From contig JAJFII010000096.1 in the NCBI GenBank assembly GCA_021775095.1, positions 1 to 36,634 of the forward strand: a stretch of 36,634 nt of DNA, read 5' to 3'. Position numbers and translations under genes: made by a program. Below the pieces are notes generated by a model. It was given only the letters and a program-made list of their open reading frames with translations. It was not told where the DNA came from and did no database searches. Of this stretch, positions 8,141 through 17,030 are shown piece after piece. The stretch's first letter is position 1. Each line of letters opens with the position of its first letter. Source of the stretch: Rhodospirillales bacterium (GTDB taxonomy: Bacteria > Pseudomonadota > Alphaproteobacteria > Rhodospirillales > Casp-alpha2).

Positions 8141-10077
8141 TAGGTAATCGCCCGGCCCTCACCCCGCATCCGGTTGACAAGCACATCAATCAAACGCCGT
8201 AACACCCGATCATTTTTTTCCAGATTATCCAGTCGTGCGCTGAAATTATCCTGATCTATAATCGTGACTTTGCCGCCTTCCAGAACCCGTGCCGAAGCCA
8301 TACGCGGCTGATTATCGATGAGTGACATCTCACCAATAATGTCACCGCGCCCGACCTTCGCGATGATTTCTTCGTGATTTCCCTGTTGCCGAAAGATTTC
8401 GACTTCCCCGGACAATATCAAATAGGCCTCAGAACCACTATCGCCTTCATTAAACAACACTTGATTTTGATCTATGGATTTTCGTTCCGGCGATTTTTTG
8501 ACCATATTTTTATACTCTTCCGTTTGCGGCCTGTAGGAATTCTGACTATTGGTTTGGGTTTTTGGCCCCGCCATCAAACTGTCAAAGGTTTGAGTGAGCG
8601 TTTGGCGCCACGCAATAGGCAGGCCTTCCGAGTTGAATTTTTCCTTAAGTCCGATAACCGCTTGTTGAATTTCTTCGTCGGAGGCGCCCTCAGGCATCAG
8701 GGAAGACAGCGATTTCATTTGCCCGACCACATGGCCCATGACCACCAAAACCGCACTTTCATTGCGTTTACCGATATCGCTTTGCAACAGCTCTAGCAAA
8801 TGTCCAAGGCGCGCAGCCCGACTGGGCAGCAGGACAATCACCTTCGACAGGGCTTCTTCGAACGACAAATCATCGCCGTCGGCTAACGCGATCCGGGCCC
8901 GTTGAGTGATCCCACTGGATATTGTTGCTCCGCCTTTAAACCCGGTAACGTCGCCCAGTATGCGAACCAGGTTAATAAAGGCGTCCCGTTCTGCCCTTGG
9001 CCCTTCCCGCGTTAAATTGCGGGTCCCTGCCAAATATTTGCCGACCCGGTCGAACAGAACTTCGCGCGTCAACGGCAATCGATACCGGCCCATGAGGTCG
9101 TTAAAAGCGACGATACATGAAATGGGATGGGGCGGCGGCTCGTGACTGCCCTCGGCAAGTTGAATAAGCGAACGATTAGCCGAGAATGCGTCCGCCTGAC
9201 CGCCCAATAACTCGCCAACAGCCGCCGCGCCGTCCAATAATTCCGCCAGAACTTCGTCTATACACGCAATGCCATCCGGAGATATATCAACCGCGCCCAG
9301 TTCCACCATTATCTCGATTTTCGAATTCCAGTCCCCCCCATGGGCAAGCAAAGAGGCAAGGGCAAAACGTGAATAGACATAAGATTGCACGGTCGTTCCC
9401 TGCGACGGAACAAATCGCAACAGGGCATCAATCCCTTTGTCTTTCAGGATCGACAACGCCTTCTCGTCGTTCCCGTATTGCAGTGCCCGATCTTTTATTT
9501 GGCCGACCGCAGCATATAGAACTTCCGCCCGCTCTGTTGATTTTACGCCGAGTTTTTTGGCCTGAGCCGACGCCGCAATCTGCATGAACTGCGGAAACAG
9601 AGTTTCGTTCCGCTCAAGCAAGTTCATTTCCGTGCGGTCAAATAAAAACTCCAAGGCCGAAATTCCAACCCGATCAAGATGATTTCTGAGAATTTTACCC
9701 AGTGTTTTTCGTGCGTCCAACCGGTAATAATCTTCTATTTTATCGCAGACGGCGGCGCTATCGAGCGCCACAAGTTTAACCAACGGCCTGTCAGCAGCCT
9801 CCACATTTTTTTCGAAAATAACTTCCGTACCGGACCGCTCACTGTCCGACAACACCTGAACGGCGGCGTAGTTACCCGTGTCAACAAGTTCTTCGGCCTT
9901 TTCAATTGCCGGGGTTCGCGCCTGATGCACTTCGATAGTTTCCCATCGCGCACCCTGGCGGACTTGTACCTCAAATGTCTTCCCCGACAGAGTTTCCACT
10001 AACGGTATTCCCAATTCACTGTGCAGTAAGTCGTTTTTTATGTGCGACGGCGTTTGTTGGGAGTATAGCGAGACCAT
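8140..10077 (-). CDS. large cyclic-nucleotide-binding-domain protein of unknown function
   Basis: A 645-residue soluble protein with a C-terminal cNMP-binding (CAP_ED/Crp-type sensor) domain at about 535-640. LFNEGDSGSEAYLILSGEVEI is followed by a phosphate-binding cassette GEMSLIDNQPRMASA with the Arg that normally contacts the cyclic phosphate, so cAMP or cGMP binding is plausible. The first 500 residues are mostly helical, with no domain I recognise; there is no DNA-binding HTH after the sensor and no membrane segment. I prefer the ATG at 10077, preceded by GGAGGG 12 bases upstream; an ATG at 10113 would add 12 residues but has no ribosome site. The stop TAG straddles the junction with repeat copy B. 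Confidence 0.75.
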   Translation of the reverse strand: MVSLYSQQTPSHIKNDLLHSELGIPLVETLSGKTFEVQVRQGARWETIEVHQARTPAIEKAEELVDTGNYAAVQVLSDSERSGTEVIFEKNVEAADRPLVKLVALDSAAVCDKIEDYYRLDARKTLGKILRNHLDRVGISALEFLFDRTEMNLLERNETLFPQFMQIAASAQAKKLGVKSTERAEVLYAAVGQIKDRALQYGNDEKALSILKDKGIDALLRFVPSQGTTVQSYVYSRFALASLLAHGGDWNSKIEIMVELGAVDISPDGIACIDEVLAELLDGAAAVGELLGGQADAFSANRSLIQLAEGSHEPPPHPISCIVAFNDLMGRYRLPLTREVLFDRVGKYLAGTRNLTREGPRAERDAFINLVRILGDVTGFKGGATISSGITQRARIALADGDDLSFEEALSKVIVLLPSRAARLGHLLELLQSDIGKRNESAVLVVMGHVVGQMKSLSSLMPEGASDEEIQQAVIGLKEKFNSEGLPIAWRQTLTQTFDSLMAGPKTQTNSQNSYRPQTEEYKNMVKKSPERKSIDQNQVLFNEGDSGSEAYLILSGEVEIFRQQGNHEEIIAKVGRGDIIGEMSLIDNQPRMASARVLEGGKVTIIDQDNFSARLDNLEKNDRVLRRLIDVLVNRMRGEGRAIT

Positions 10078-10113
10078 TGAATTTATAAACCCTCCATTAT
10101 CCACGAACGGCAT

Positions 10114-10653
10114 CCAGAACAGCGATAGAACAACCGGCCATCGGACCAGACGACGTGCGTTCGAAGGTACCGGGAGCGTTTATTTTCCCTGCAGGGATCG
10201 GCGTTCTATTTAGGGTCCTGACCCGACGTCCAGCTCCGTCGACACATGTTTACAACCTTCCCTTTTTGGTGACCGGATTGCAGTCGCCAAATTACACAAT
10301 TTGGTTGATTAATTATTCAGGTTGGTTAGATTTTTAAGGAAAACCAATTTCAGCCCACCCTGGATATGCACGCTCCCGCCTACCTACGGTGGCTGCTTGC
10401 GGTCGTAAACAGTGAAATTTTGGTTTATAAAAGGTGTAATAAGTAGAATATGGCCACGAAATTTTATTCGTTTTATGCAAAACATCCCCTAAAAATATTT
10501 AAATACCCGTCGTCATTAATCTCTCGGCAACTGCCTTTAATTAGCGCAATAAATTTGGTATTCTCCACGCATGACATACAATTGTAACCAGTTTATTATG
10601 CACAGCGGTAATTACCCCGGATTTTATCTTAGCAACAAAGGTTACACATAAAA
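10114..10653. other. AT-rich intergenic region upstream of the sensor kinase
   Basis: 540 bases with no supportable gene. It contains an isolated 12-mer GGGTCCTGACCC (10215-10226), preceded by TA, that equals the tip of the 265-bp element without the rest of it. It also holds a perfect inverted repeat CCAAATT-ACAC-AATTTGG (10287-10304). The last 200 bases are AT-rich and presumably hold the kinase promoter, but I cannot pick a convincing -35/-10 pair. Confidence 0.5.
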
Positions 10654-13425
10654 ATGGCGGCGCTGTCCCAGGTGCACCTTTTGTATATCGAAGATGAGCA
10701 GCCCCTTTGCGCGCTTTTTAAACTCGCCATGGAAGCCAAAGGGTATGCGGTGGATATTGCCCCTACAGGGCAGCAGGGATTGGAAAAATACCAATCAAAA
10801 AAACATGATGTTGTAGCTGTCGATTATCAATTGACGGATATGACCGGTATTGATGTCGGTCGCAAACTGTTGGAAATAACGCCGAGCCTTCCCGTGCTTC
10901 TGGTTACCGGTGAAGGCAGTGAACAGCTGGCAGTGCAAGCTTTTACCATGGGATTTTCCAACTATGTGGTAAAAGGCGATGCCAGCGTCTATCTGGAATT
11001 AATTCCAAGTATAGTGCACGCTTTGATGAAATCCGTACACGAGACCCGACAGCGCATTGACGCAGAGACGAGGCTTGCCGACAAAGAACACCAATTGCGC
11101 TCGATTTTTGAAAATACCGCAACCGGAGTCATTTCCATTGACGACGGCGGAGCCATCACAATGGCCAATCCAGCGGCACTTCGGTTGTTTGGCTACACGG
11201 AGCAGGAATTTATTGGTGCAAATATTTCTATTTTGTCGCCGTCTCCTGACAAATTAAAACCAGGTGAGAGTGTAAAGGAACTCTTGGCAAGCATCGACGA
11301 TGGGTCGATAGGTGTCGGCAAAGACGTCTTCCGCCAGCACAAAAACGGCACATTGTTTCCTGTCCAGCTGGTGCTCAGCAAAGCCGAAATTTCCGGCAAT
11401 ACCTTTTACACAGGCGTAATTACCGACCTATCGGAGCGGATAAATGCCGAACGGACCCGACGGTTACTGGAACAGGGATTGGAAAACATTGATCAAGCCC
11501 TGGCCCTGTACGACAAAAATGACATCCTCGTCTTCTGCAACCGAAAATACACATTGGACCACCAGGGAAAGGTACGCCCGAATATTGTTCCCGGGGTTTC
11601 GTTTGAAGAAACCGTATACAGTGCCGTCGCCAGCGCCATGTTCAAAGCCCCAAAAACGTCCAAGAAAAAATTTGTCCGGTCCATCTTAGAATTCCACCAC
11701 CGATCCGATGCCTCCTACGATTTGGAAACATCGAATGGACGGTGGTTAAATTACCGTGAATTCAAAACCATGGACGATAGCTGGGTTCTGTTGAGACAGG
11801 ACATAACAGATCAAAAACTGGCACATCAACGAACCCTACTGCAAAACGAAGAACTTGAGCGAAGAGTTCAATTGCGAACCGATGAACTGGTCGAAAAAAT
11901 TGAAGATCAAAAGCGCGTCGAGGATGCCCTGCGGTCAAGTGAGAGCCGCGTCCGAACCCTGCTTGAAAGTGTCAATGATGGCATTTTTACCATTAACGAA
12001 GACAACGTTATCGAATCCTTCAACAGTTGTGCTCTGCAAATGTTTGGTTACTCTTTGGACGAGATTTTAGGCAAAAAACTGCCTGATCTAATTGCCACGC
12101 CAGAATATGCTGAGCGGCGAAAAAAATCGCGAAGTGAAACTAGCGACCGGCGGAAAAATACTCTTAATCGGCGCTATCAGGAAATTCGGGCGATCCATAA
12201 GAATGGTACAATTTTCCCTGTTGAATTGTCGTTAAATGAACTCGACATCGGTGTCAAACAACGATTTGTCGGAACGGTTCGAGATTTGACGGAGCGACGG
12301 GCCGAAGAAATGGCACGACGTGAAATTGAAGCGCGTTTCCGTTCGGTTGTTGACAGCTCGCCTTCTGCAATCCTCATCAAAAACCTGTCTGGCCGGGTTT
12401 TGAGTGCCAACGCCCAATGGAACAAATGGTTCAATCCGCAAAACCATGAGTTAGCCGACCTCAATTTGCACACGCTTTTTGATAAGCCCCATGCCGAATT
12501 GCTGAAAAATTCGGAAACCCTTGTTAGCCGCACCGGGGAAACTGTGGCCTTCGAAATGCAAACCCCCCTCGCCGACGGCAAAATACTAAGCTCGCTCATC
12601 CAGGTTTTTCCGGTTATCGATCAAGACGACGCCGTCACCGCTGTCGGGGTCATGAACACGGATATTTCAGAGCGCGTTCAGGCCGAAGAAGATCGGCGCC
12701 AGGCGCTTGACCAGGTGGAGAAAGCCAATCGGGCAAAATCGGAATTTCTGGCTGCCATGAGCCACGAACTGCGAACCCCGCTTAACGCAATCCTCGGGTT
12801 TTCTCAAATCATTGCAAGCCAATATATGGGTCCCATTCAACAATCGAAATATGTTGATTATGCCGAGGACATCTGCCGCAGCAGTAACCATCTGTTGTCT
12901 CTTGTGAATAATATCCTTGATCTGTCGGCTGTCGAAGCCGGCGGAAAATCGATACACAAACAACAAACGCGGCTCTTTGACATCATTGATGAATGCCGCC
13001 GGAACATGATCGTTACCACGGAAACTCGAAATATTGACCTGTCCGTATCCTATTTTCCTGATGACACAGCTCAGGTATTTGTCGACCAGCGGTGCCTGAA
13101 ACAAATTGTCCTCAACCTGTTGAGCAATGCCGTGCAGGCGACCCCCGACCGCGGCACAATATCTGTCGAAAACCATCTTTCAGATAACCAGTACACGTTG
13201 ACTGTGTGCGACACAGGCCACGGCATCGCTGCCGACAAATTACAGTCTTTAACCCTGCCATTTGTGCGCGGAGAAACTGACCCCCACCTGGCACAGGGTG
13301 GCGCAGGCCTTGGCCTATCGATTGTCAAATCGCTGATTGACCTGCATCACGGTCAACTTAAAATTTCCAGTGAAGTTGGCAGCGGCACAACCGTGTCCGT
13401 CATCCTTCCCGTGGACCACCCCTAA
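10654..13425 (+). CDS. hybrid sensor histidine kinase: N-terminal receiver, PAS domains, HisKA, HATPase
   Basis: 923 residues with no membrane segment, so a cytosolic sensor. Order: receiver (7-120; acidic pair in YIEDE, phosphoacceptor Asp57 in VVAVDYQL, Thr in LLVTGEG, Lys in NYVVKGD); PAS (about 145-265); a PAS_7-like domain (about 272-390); a coiled segment; PAS (about 430-545); PAS (about 556-670); HisKA with AAMSHELRTPLNAI (His704); then HATPase with N-box LNLLSNAVQ, G1 CDTGHGIA and G2 GGAGLGLSIV. The receiver at the front suggests the kinase is tuned by phosphorylation from another kinase. No cognate response regulator is adjacent. Confidence 0.92.
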   Translation: MAALSQVHLLYIEDEQPLCALFKLAMEAKGYAVDIAPTGQQGLEKYQSKKHDVVAVDYQLTDMTGIDVGRKLLEITPSLPVLLVTGEGSEQLAVQAFTMGFSNYVVKGDASVYLELIPSIVHALMKSVHETRQRIDAETRLADKEHQLRSIFENTATGVISIDDGGAITMANPAALRLFGYTEQEFIGANISILSPSPDKLKPGESVKELLASIDDGSIGVGKDVFRQHKNGTLFPVQLVLSKAEISGNTFYTGVITDLSERINAERTRRLLEQGLENIDQALALYDKNDILVFCNRKYTLDHQGKVRPNIVPGVSFEETVYSAVASAMFKAPKTSKKKFVRSILEFHHRSDASYDLETSNGRWLNYREFKTMDDSWVLLRQDITDQKLAHQRTLLQNEELERRVQLRTDELVEKIEDQKRVEDALRSSESRVRTLLESVNDGIFTINEDNVIESFNSCALQMFGYSLDEILGKKLPDLIATPEYAERRKKSRSETSDRRKNTLNRRYQEIRAIHKNGTIFPVELSLNELDIGVKQRFVGTVRDLTERRAEEMARREIEARFRSVVDSSPSAILIKNLSGRVLSANAQWNKWFNPQNHELADLNLHTLFDKPHAELLKNSETLVSRTGETVAFEMQTPLADGKILSSLIQVFPVIDQDDAVTAVGVMNTDISERVQAEEDRRQALDQVEKANRAKSEFLAAMSHELRTPLNAILGFSQIIASQYMGPIQQSKYVDYAEDICRSSNHLLSLVNNILDLSAVEAGGKSIHKQQTRLFDIIDECRRNMIVTTETRNIDLSVSYFPDDTAQVFVDQRCLKQIVLNLLSNAVQATPDRGTISVENHLSDNQYTLTVCDTGHGIAADKLQSLTLPFVRGETDPHLAQGGAGLGLSIVKSLIDLHHGQLKISSEVGSGTTVSVILPVDHP

Positions 13426-13542
13426 CCGCTCCTGGCCGGCACGGGTATTCCATTTTTTTGCCAAAATCACCAATTCAGGTTAATATCGACAATCAGACTA
13501 TTGAATAGTTTATGTCCACCTGTCCGATGAAAGGATTTGCGT

Positions 13543-14349
13543 ATGACCTGCCTATTTCGTTATTTGAGTATCCCGGTTTTCCTGTCACTTCTGATTGCCG
13601 GTGTACCTGCGACTGTCCATGCGGCCCCGCAGGCACTGGGATTGGTCGCCTCCAACGGCCCCATTGAACTCAAATGCGAGGCCGGCGGATGTGTCGCCGA
13701 TTTCACTACTTTTTGTTTGCAACAGGACCGTCAATCGCCGGAACGCGGCACACCCTACCAGGTGGGCAGCGGCGAAATTCAGGTTGCTGGCCTGACCGCC
13801 GATGGCACCCGGATCGCGCTGGATCTGCGCCAATCCCTTGCCCTCGAATCTCGGCGCAAACACATGGCCCTGCGCATGTTCGTCCGCAAAAGCACATTGC
13901 AGGCCCATAACCTGGTCAGTGTTTCAATCGAAGTCAAAGAACATGTGGTGCTATTGCCCGAGACTTCGGCAACTGACAAAAACCCTCATTCGAAAACAGA
14001 AATTGCCATGCTCAGCAGTTCCATGCGGCAAATCGGCTCGTCCTATGTGGACAGCGATCCGGACCGAACCGTTGCTGCCCGGGTTCTGGGCGATGTGATC
14101 AACGGGCTCCCGGAACGGGGTAAAGCCAGTAATTCAACCCGCCAGGACCTGTGGCAACGGGCCGTCCACCGTGCGGGGCCCGCAGCCCCGCAACAGGGCA
14201 TTGACCGGGCCAGGGGCATTTACGAACTCTGCAAATGGACAGCTGGACGGGCGACCCCCAACATGCGCCAATGCCTGGAAACCCACCATGATGACTTCAT
14301 TAGATATCTGAACTCAAAATACTGGGACGCTTCGCAGCCAATTTTTTAA
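13543..14349 (+). CDS. secreted protein of unknown function
   Basis: 268 residues from ATG 13543, which has AAGGA 8-12 bases upstream; a TTG two codons earlier is less likely. A clear Sec signal peptide covers about residues 1-27 (hydrophobic core FLSLLIAGVPATV, cleavage near HAA), so the protein is periplasmic or exported. The mature part has four early cysteines (KCEAGGC, TFCLQQ) and two late ones (YELCKW, MRQCLE), which could form disulfides, and ends with Trp/Tyr-rich residues. I recognise no family. It lies between the sensor kinase and the hydrolase-caspase cassette, same strand, 185 bases from the cassette, so co-transcription is possible but not shown. Confidence 0.7.
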   Translation: MTCLFRYLSIPVFLSLLIAGVPATVHAAPQALGLVASNGPIELKCEAGGCVADFTTFCLQQDRQSPERGTPYQVGSGEIQVAGLTADGTRIALDLRQSLALESRRKHMALRMFVRKSTLQAHNLVSVSIEVKEHVVLLPETSATDKNPHSKTEIAMLSSSMRQIGSSYVDSDPDRTVAARVLGDVINGLPERGKASNSTRQDLWQRAVHRAGPAAPQQGIDRARGIYELCKWTAGRATPNMRQCLETHHDDFIRYLNSKYWDASQPIF

Positions 14350-14534
14350 AGGAGAGGTATTAACCCTAGCGGCAATCATTGGTGCACTTTCGGGCAGCTC
14401 AAGCCGCTGCGGATTGATCGTTAGCCTAACGAAAATTCGTGCGCCCTATGTAATGCGTGTTTTTTGATATCATTTTCTTCTTAAAGTTGGTATCTTAATA
14501 TTCTCCACTGGTCCATAGAAGTATTGGGCAGGTC

Positions 14535-16004
14535 ATGGTCGCACCGGATAAGCTGAATTATATCAACGTCGGTCCTTACGGAACATTCAGAGAAAGCGGC
14601 AATTATCAAACGTTGCCTGGTGATATTGACAATCTGTTTGTCGAACTCACAGATCGACAAAGCCAAAAGCTGATTGTTCATCTCCATGGCGGACTTGTAT
14701 CGGAGACTGGCGGCATGGATACCGCCAAGTCCATGGCAGACGCCTTAAACCTGCCGAACGCCCATACCGTCACCTTCGTCTGGGAAACCGGCCTCATTGA
14801 GACTTTGCAACGGAACTTGGCGCGCATTCACAAAACCAAACTGTTCAAGAAACTGTTGGCCTATGCGATCAAGAAACTTTTCGGTTTTGACAATTTAGAC
14901 GCCGGTGCCCGTGGCGGCGGCCAGGAACCGGAATTGACGACTATTCTGGTTGCACTTGACCAGGCCAACCCGCTTGAGGGGTTTACGTTTCCCGTCAGCG
15001 GCGATGGCGGGCGCGGCAGTGGCCCCGTGATAGACCGTGCAATCACCGACGACGAACTGGTCGTTTTGGAAAATGAACTGACCGGTCAATTGGAAGAAGA
15101 AATGGAGGCCGACCTCGAACTTCAAGACTTGCTTGTCAACGCCGAGGCGACAGAGTTTTTCCCAAGCCCGGCGGAATCCCGTCAACCAGGCACGCGGGGC
15201 CTGGTGACGTCTATTCAAATTGCCAAGAAGATCGCCATGGTCGTTATCCGGACCCTTAAACGGTTCCTCAACGGCACCGACCACGGTGCCTACCCGACAA
15301 TCGTCGAGGAAGTTCTGCGCGGCCTGTATTTGGCCGACCTGGGCGCCTTCGTTTGGGACGGCATGAAACAAGCGGCGTCCGATATGTGGTTACCGAACCG
15401 AGAGCCGGTCACCCCCGACAGCCACGCCGGCACGTATTTTCTTCATAAATTGAACCAGCACATGCGCGAAAACGATGATTTTCATCTCCATTTGATTGGC
15501 CATAGTGCGGGATCCATCGCCATCTGTCACATGCTTGGTGCGGTAAGCGCTGACCCGGCGTTGTCGATCATACCAACAACGGTTTCGTTTCTCGCTCCGG
15601 CCTGTACGCACGAATTATTCAAGGCCGAGATGTGGGATCATCAGGACCGCTTTGGCAAATTCCGGATGTTCACGATGAGCGATAATGCGGAGCGCAAGGA
15701 TCGCCTAATGCCCTACATCTATACACGATCTCTGTTGTATTTCATTTCCGGCGTGCTCGAACCAAGTGGTGTCGATAAACCGCTTCTCGGTATGCAACGG
15801 TATCAAAGTGCCGGCGCGCCCTATGACGTGCCGCCTTTGCTGGAGATTACCGACTGGCTGTGCGACCCAACCGTTAAACGCCAGGCCCTGTCGCCGACGG
15901 ACGAGACGACGCCGGTGGGGATGCAAACCACGTCCTTAAAACACGGGGATTTCGATAACGACCAAAACACGCTGCTCAGTCTTAGCCATATTATAAGTCA
16001 GTGA
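14535..16004 (+). CDS. alpha/beta-hydrolase-fold protein, first gene of caspase cassette
   Basis: 489 residues with no signal peptide. The alpha/beta-hydrolase signatures are an oxyanion-hole strand LIVHLHGG (His51-Gly53), a nucleophile elbow HLIGHSAGS with Ser324, and a late histidine in KHGDFDND (His470) preceded by candidate acids. About 270 residues separate the oxyanion strand from the nucleophile, far more than in a minimal hydrolase. This insert includes a very acidic stretch (about 173-200) and a helical region, possibly a lid or binding domain. A lipase/esterase or thioesterase role is likely, substrate unknown. The caspase gene follows after 9 bases with GAGAGGGA before its ATG, so the two are co-transcribed. 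GGGCAGG precedes this start. Confidence 0.75.
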   Translation: MVAPDKLNYINVGPYGTFRESGNYQTLPGDIDNLFVELTDRQSQKLIVHLHGGLVSETGGMDTAKSMADALNLPNAHTVTFVWETGLIETLQRNLARIHKTKLFKKLLAYAIKKLFGFDNLDAGARGGGQEPELTTILVALDQANPLEGFTFPVSGDGGRGSGPVIDRAITDDELVVLENELTGQLEEEMEADLELQDLLVNAEATEFFPSPAESRQPGTRGLVTSIQIAKKIAMVVIRTLKRFLNGTDHGAYPTIVEEVLRGLYLADLGAFVWDGMKQAASDMWLPNREPVTPDSHAGTYFLHKLNQHMRENDDFHLHLIGHSAGSIAICHMLGAVSADPALSIIPTTVSFLAPACTHELFKAEMWDHQDRFGKFRMFTMSDNAERKDRLMPYIYTRSLLYFISGVLEPSGVDKPLLGMQRYQSAGAPYDVPPLLEITDWLCDPTVKRQALSPTDETTPVGMQTTSLKHGDFDNDQNTLLSLSHIISQ

Positions 16005-16013
16005 GAGGGAACA

Positions 16014-17030
16014 ATGGGCAGCCACGATTACGCACTGGTTGTCGGCTTCTCCGACTACGATCCCTCGCACTACGGGTTGGATTCGCTTGCCGGGCCGGCC
16101 AATGACGTGGCCGCAATTCGCGACTGGCTTGAAGATAGGGACGGCGGCAACCTGCCCTCCGCAAACATTGTGAGTTTTCCCGTCCATAGCCGTTTGGATG
16201 CCAGTCAGTACGCGGTCGACGACGCGCTTCTTTCGGTAATCGAGAAAGCAAAAACCAGCAGCGGAACCAGCGCACGGCGCTTTTATTTTTTCTTTTGTGG
16301 CCATGGCCAGACCGATAGCGCCGGTTTCCGGGAAGACAACGCACTCTGCCTCCCGTCATGGACCAAGGTCAAACGCCATCGCGCCCTATCGTCGATGGAA
16401 TATGCCGAGTATATGCGCACGCGCACGGACTTTCAGGAAACCTGGATGTTTCTCGATTGCTGTCGCACCAAGGCTGTGAAAGCCGCCGGATTTCGACCGA
16501 CACTCGATTCTCCGGCCCTGACCAACAAGACCTCAAATTCGTTCATCGCCTTCGCCACATCGGCGATGAGCGAAGCCTTCGAGGACACCGGCGCGGCAAA
16601 TCCGCAGGGCCATTTCACCAAGGTCTTGATCCAAGGCCTTAAGGGTGCCGCCATGAACCCGCAGGGACTGGTGACGGTGGAAAGCCTGAAGACCTACATG
16701 AACGGCGAACTGCCAAGTATTTCGAGACAAAAACCGCGTTATCTGAACGACTTCACCCTTCCAGAATCGCAAGTCGTCATCGTCGATCTGCCCACCGGTG
16801 CCCCACAGGGAACCGTTAATATCACGCTTTCGGCCGGCATAACCCGGCCGGTCCATGTGCAGGACACAGATTTTAATCCGGTACGGCAAATCGACGCCGG
16901 ACAGGTCCCAAGTCAGCACAGGCTCCAGTTACCGCTGGGACTGTACTCGCTGGTTTCCAGTGACCGGCCGCCGACCATTGCCAATATCCGAGTTTCCTAT
17001 GATGGCGAGACGATCGATGTCACCCTCTGA
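16014..17030 (+). CDS. caspase-like (peptidase C14/metacaspase) protease with C-terminal beta-sandwich
   Basis: 338 residues. The N-terminal caspase-fold domain (about 1-235) opens with YALVVGFSDY and a small substrate loop, LAGPANDVAAIRDWL. It has the catalytic dyad His97 in FFFCGHGQ and Cys150 in FLDCCRTKA (D-x-C pattern). The usual GHFTKVLIQGL helix follows. Residues about 255-338 form a predicted beta-sandwich (TVNITLSAG ... LPLGLYSLV ... TIDVTL), a fold type found as a binding appendage. There is no signal peptide, so it acts in the cytosol. The partner gene starts inside its last codons. Bacterial caspases of this kind often take part in regulated death or anti-phage systems; that role here is inference. 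Confidence 0.88.
   Translation: MGSHDYALVVGFSDYDPSHYGLDSLAGPANDVAAIRDWLEDRDGGNLPSANIVSFPVHSRLDASQYAVDDALLSVIEKAKTSSGTSARRFYFFFCGHGQTDSAGFREDNALCLPSWTKVKRHRALSSMEYAEYMRTRTDFQETWMFLDCCRTKAVKAAGFRPTLDSPALTNKTSNSFIAFATSAMSEAFEDTGAANPQGHFTKVLIQGLKGAAMNPQGLVTVESLKTYMNGELPSISRQKPRYLNDFTLPESQVVIVDLPTGAPQGTVNITLSAGITRPVHVQDTDFNPVRQIDAGQVPSQHRLQLPLGLYSLVSSDRPPTIANIRVSYDGETIDVTL

Noticed and set aside
16855-17016. Upstream extension of the third cassette gene
   Set aside because: These codons are the caspase gene read in another frame; the ATG at 17017 gives a natural beta-strand start.
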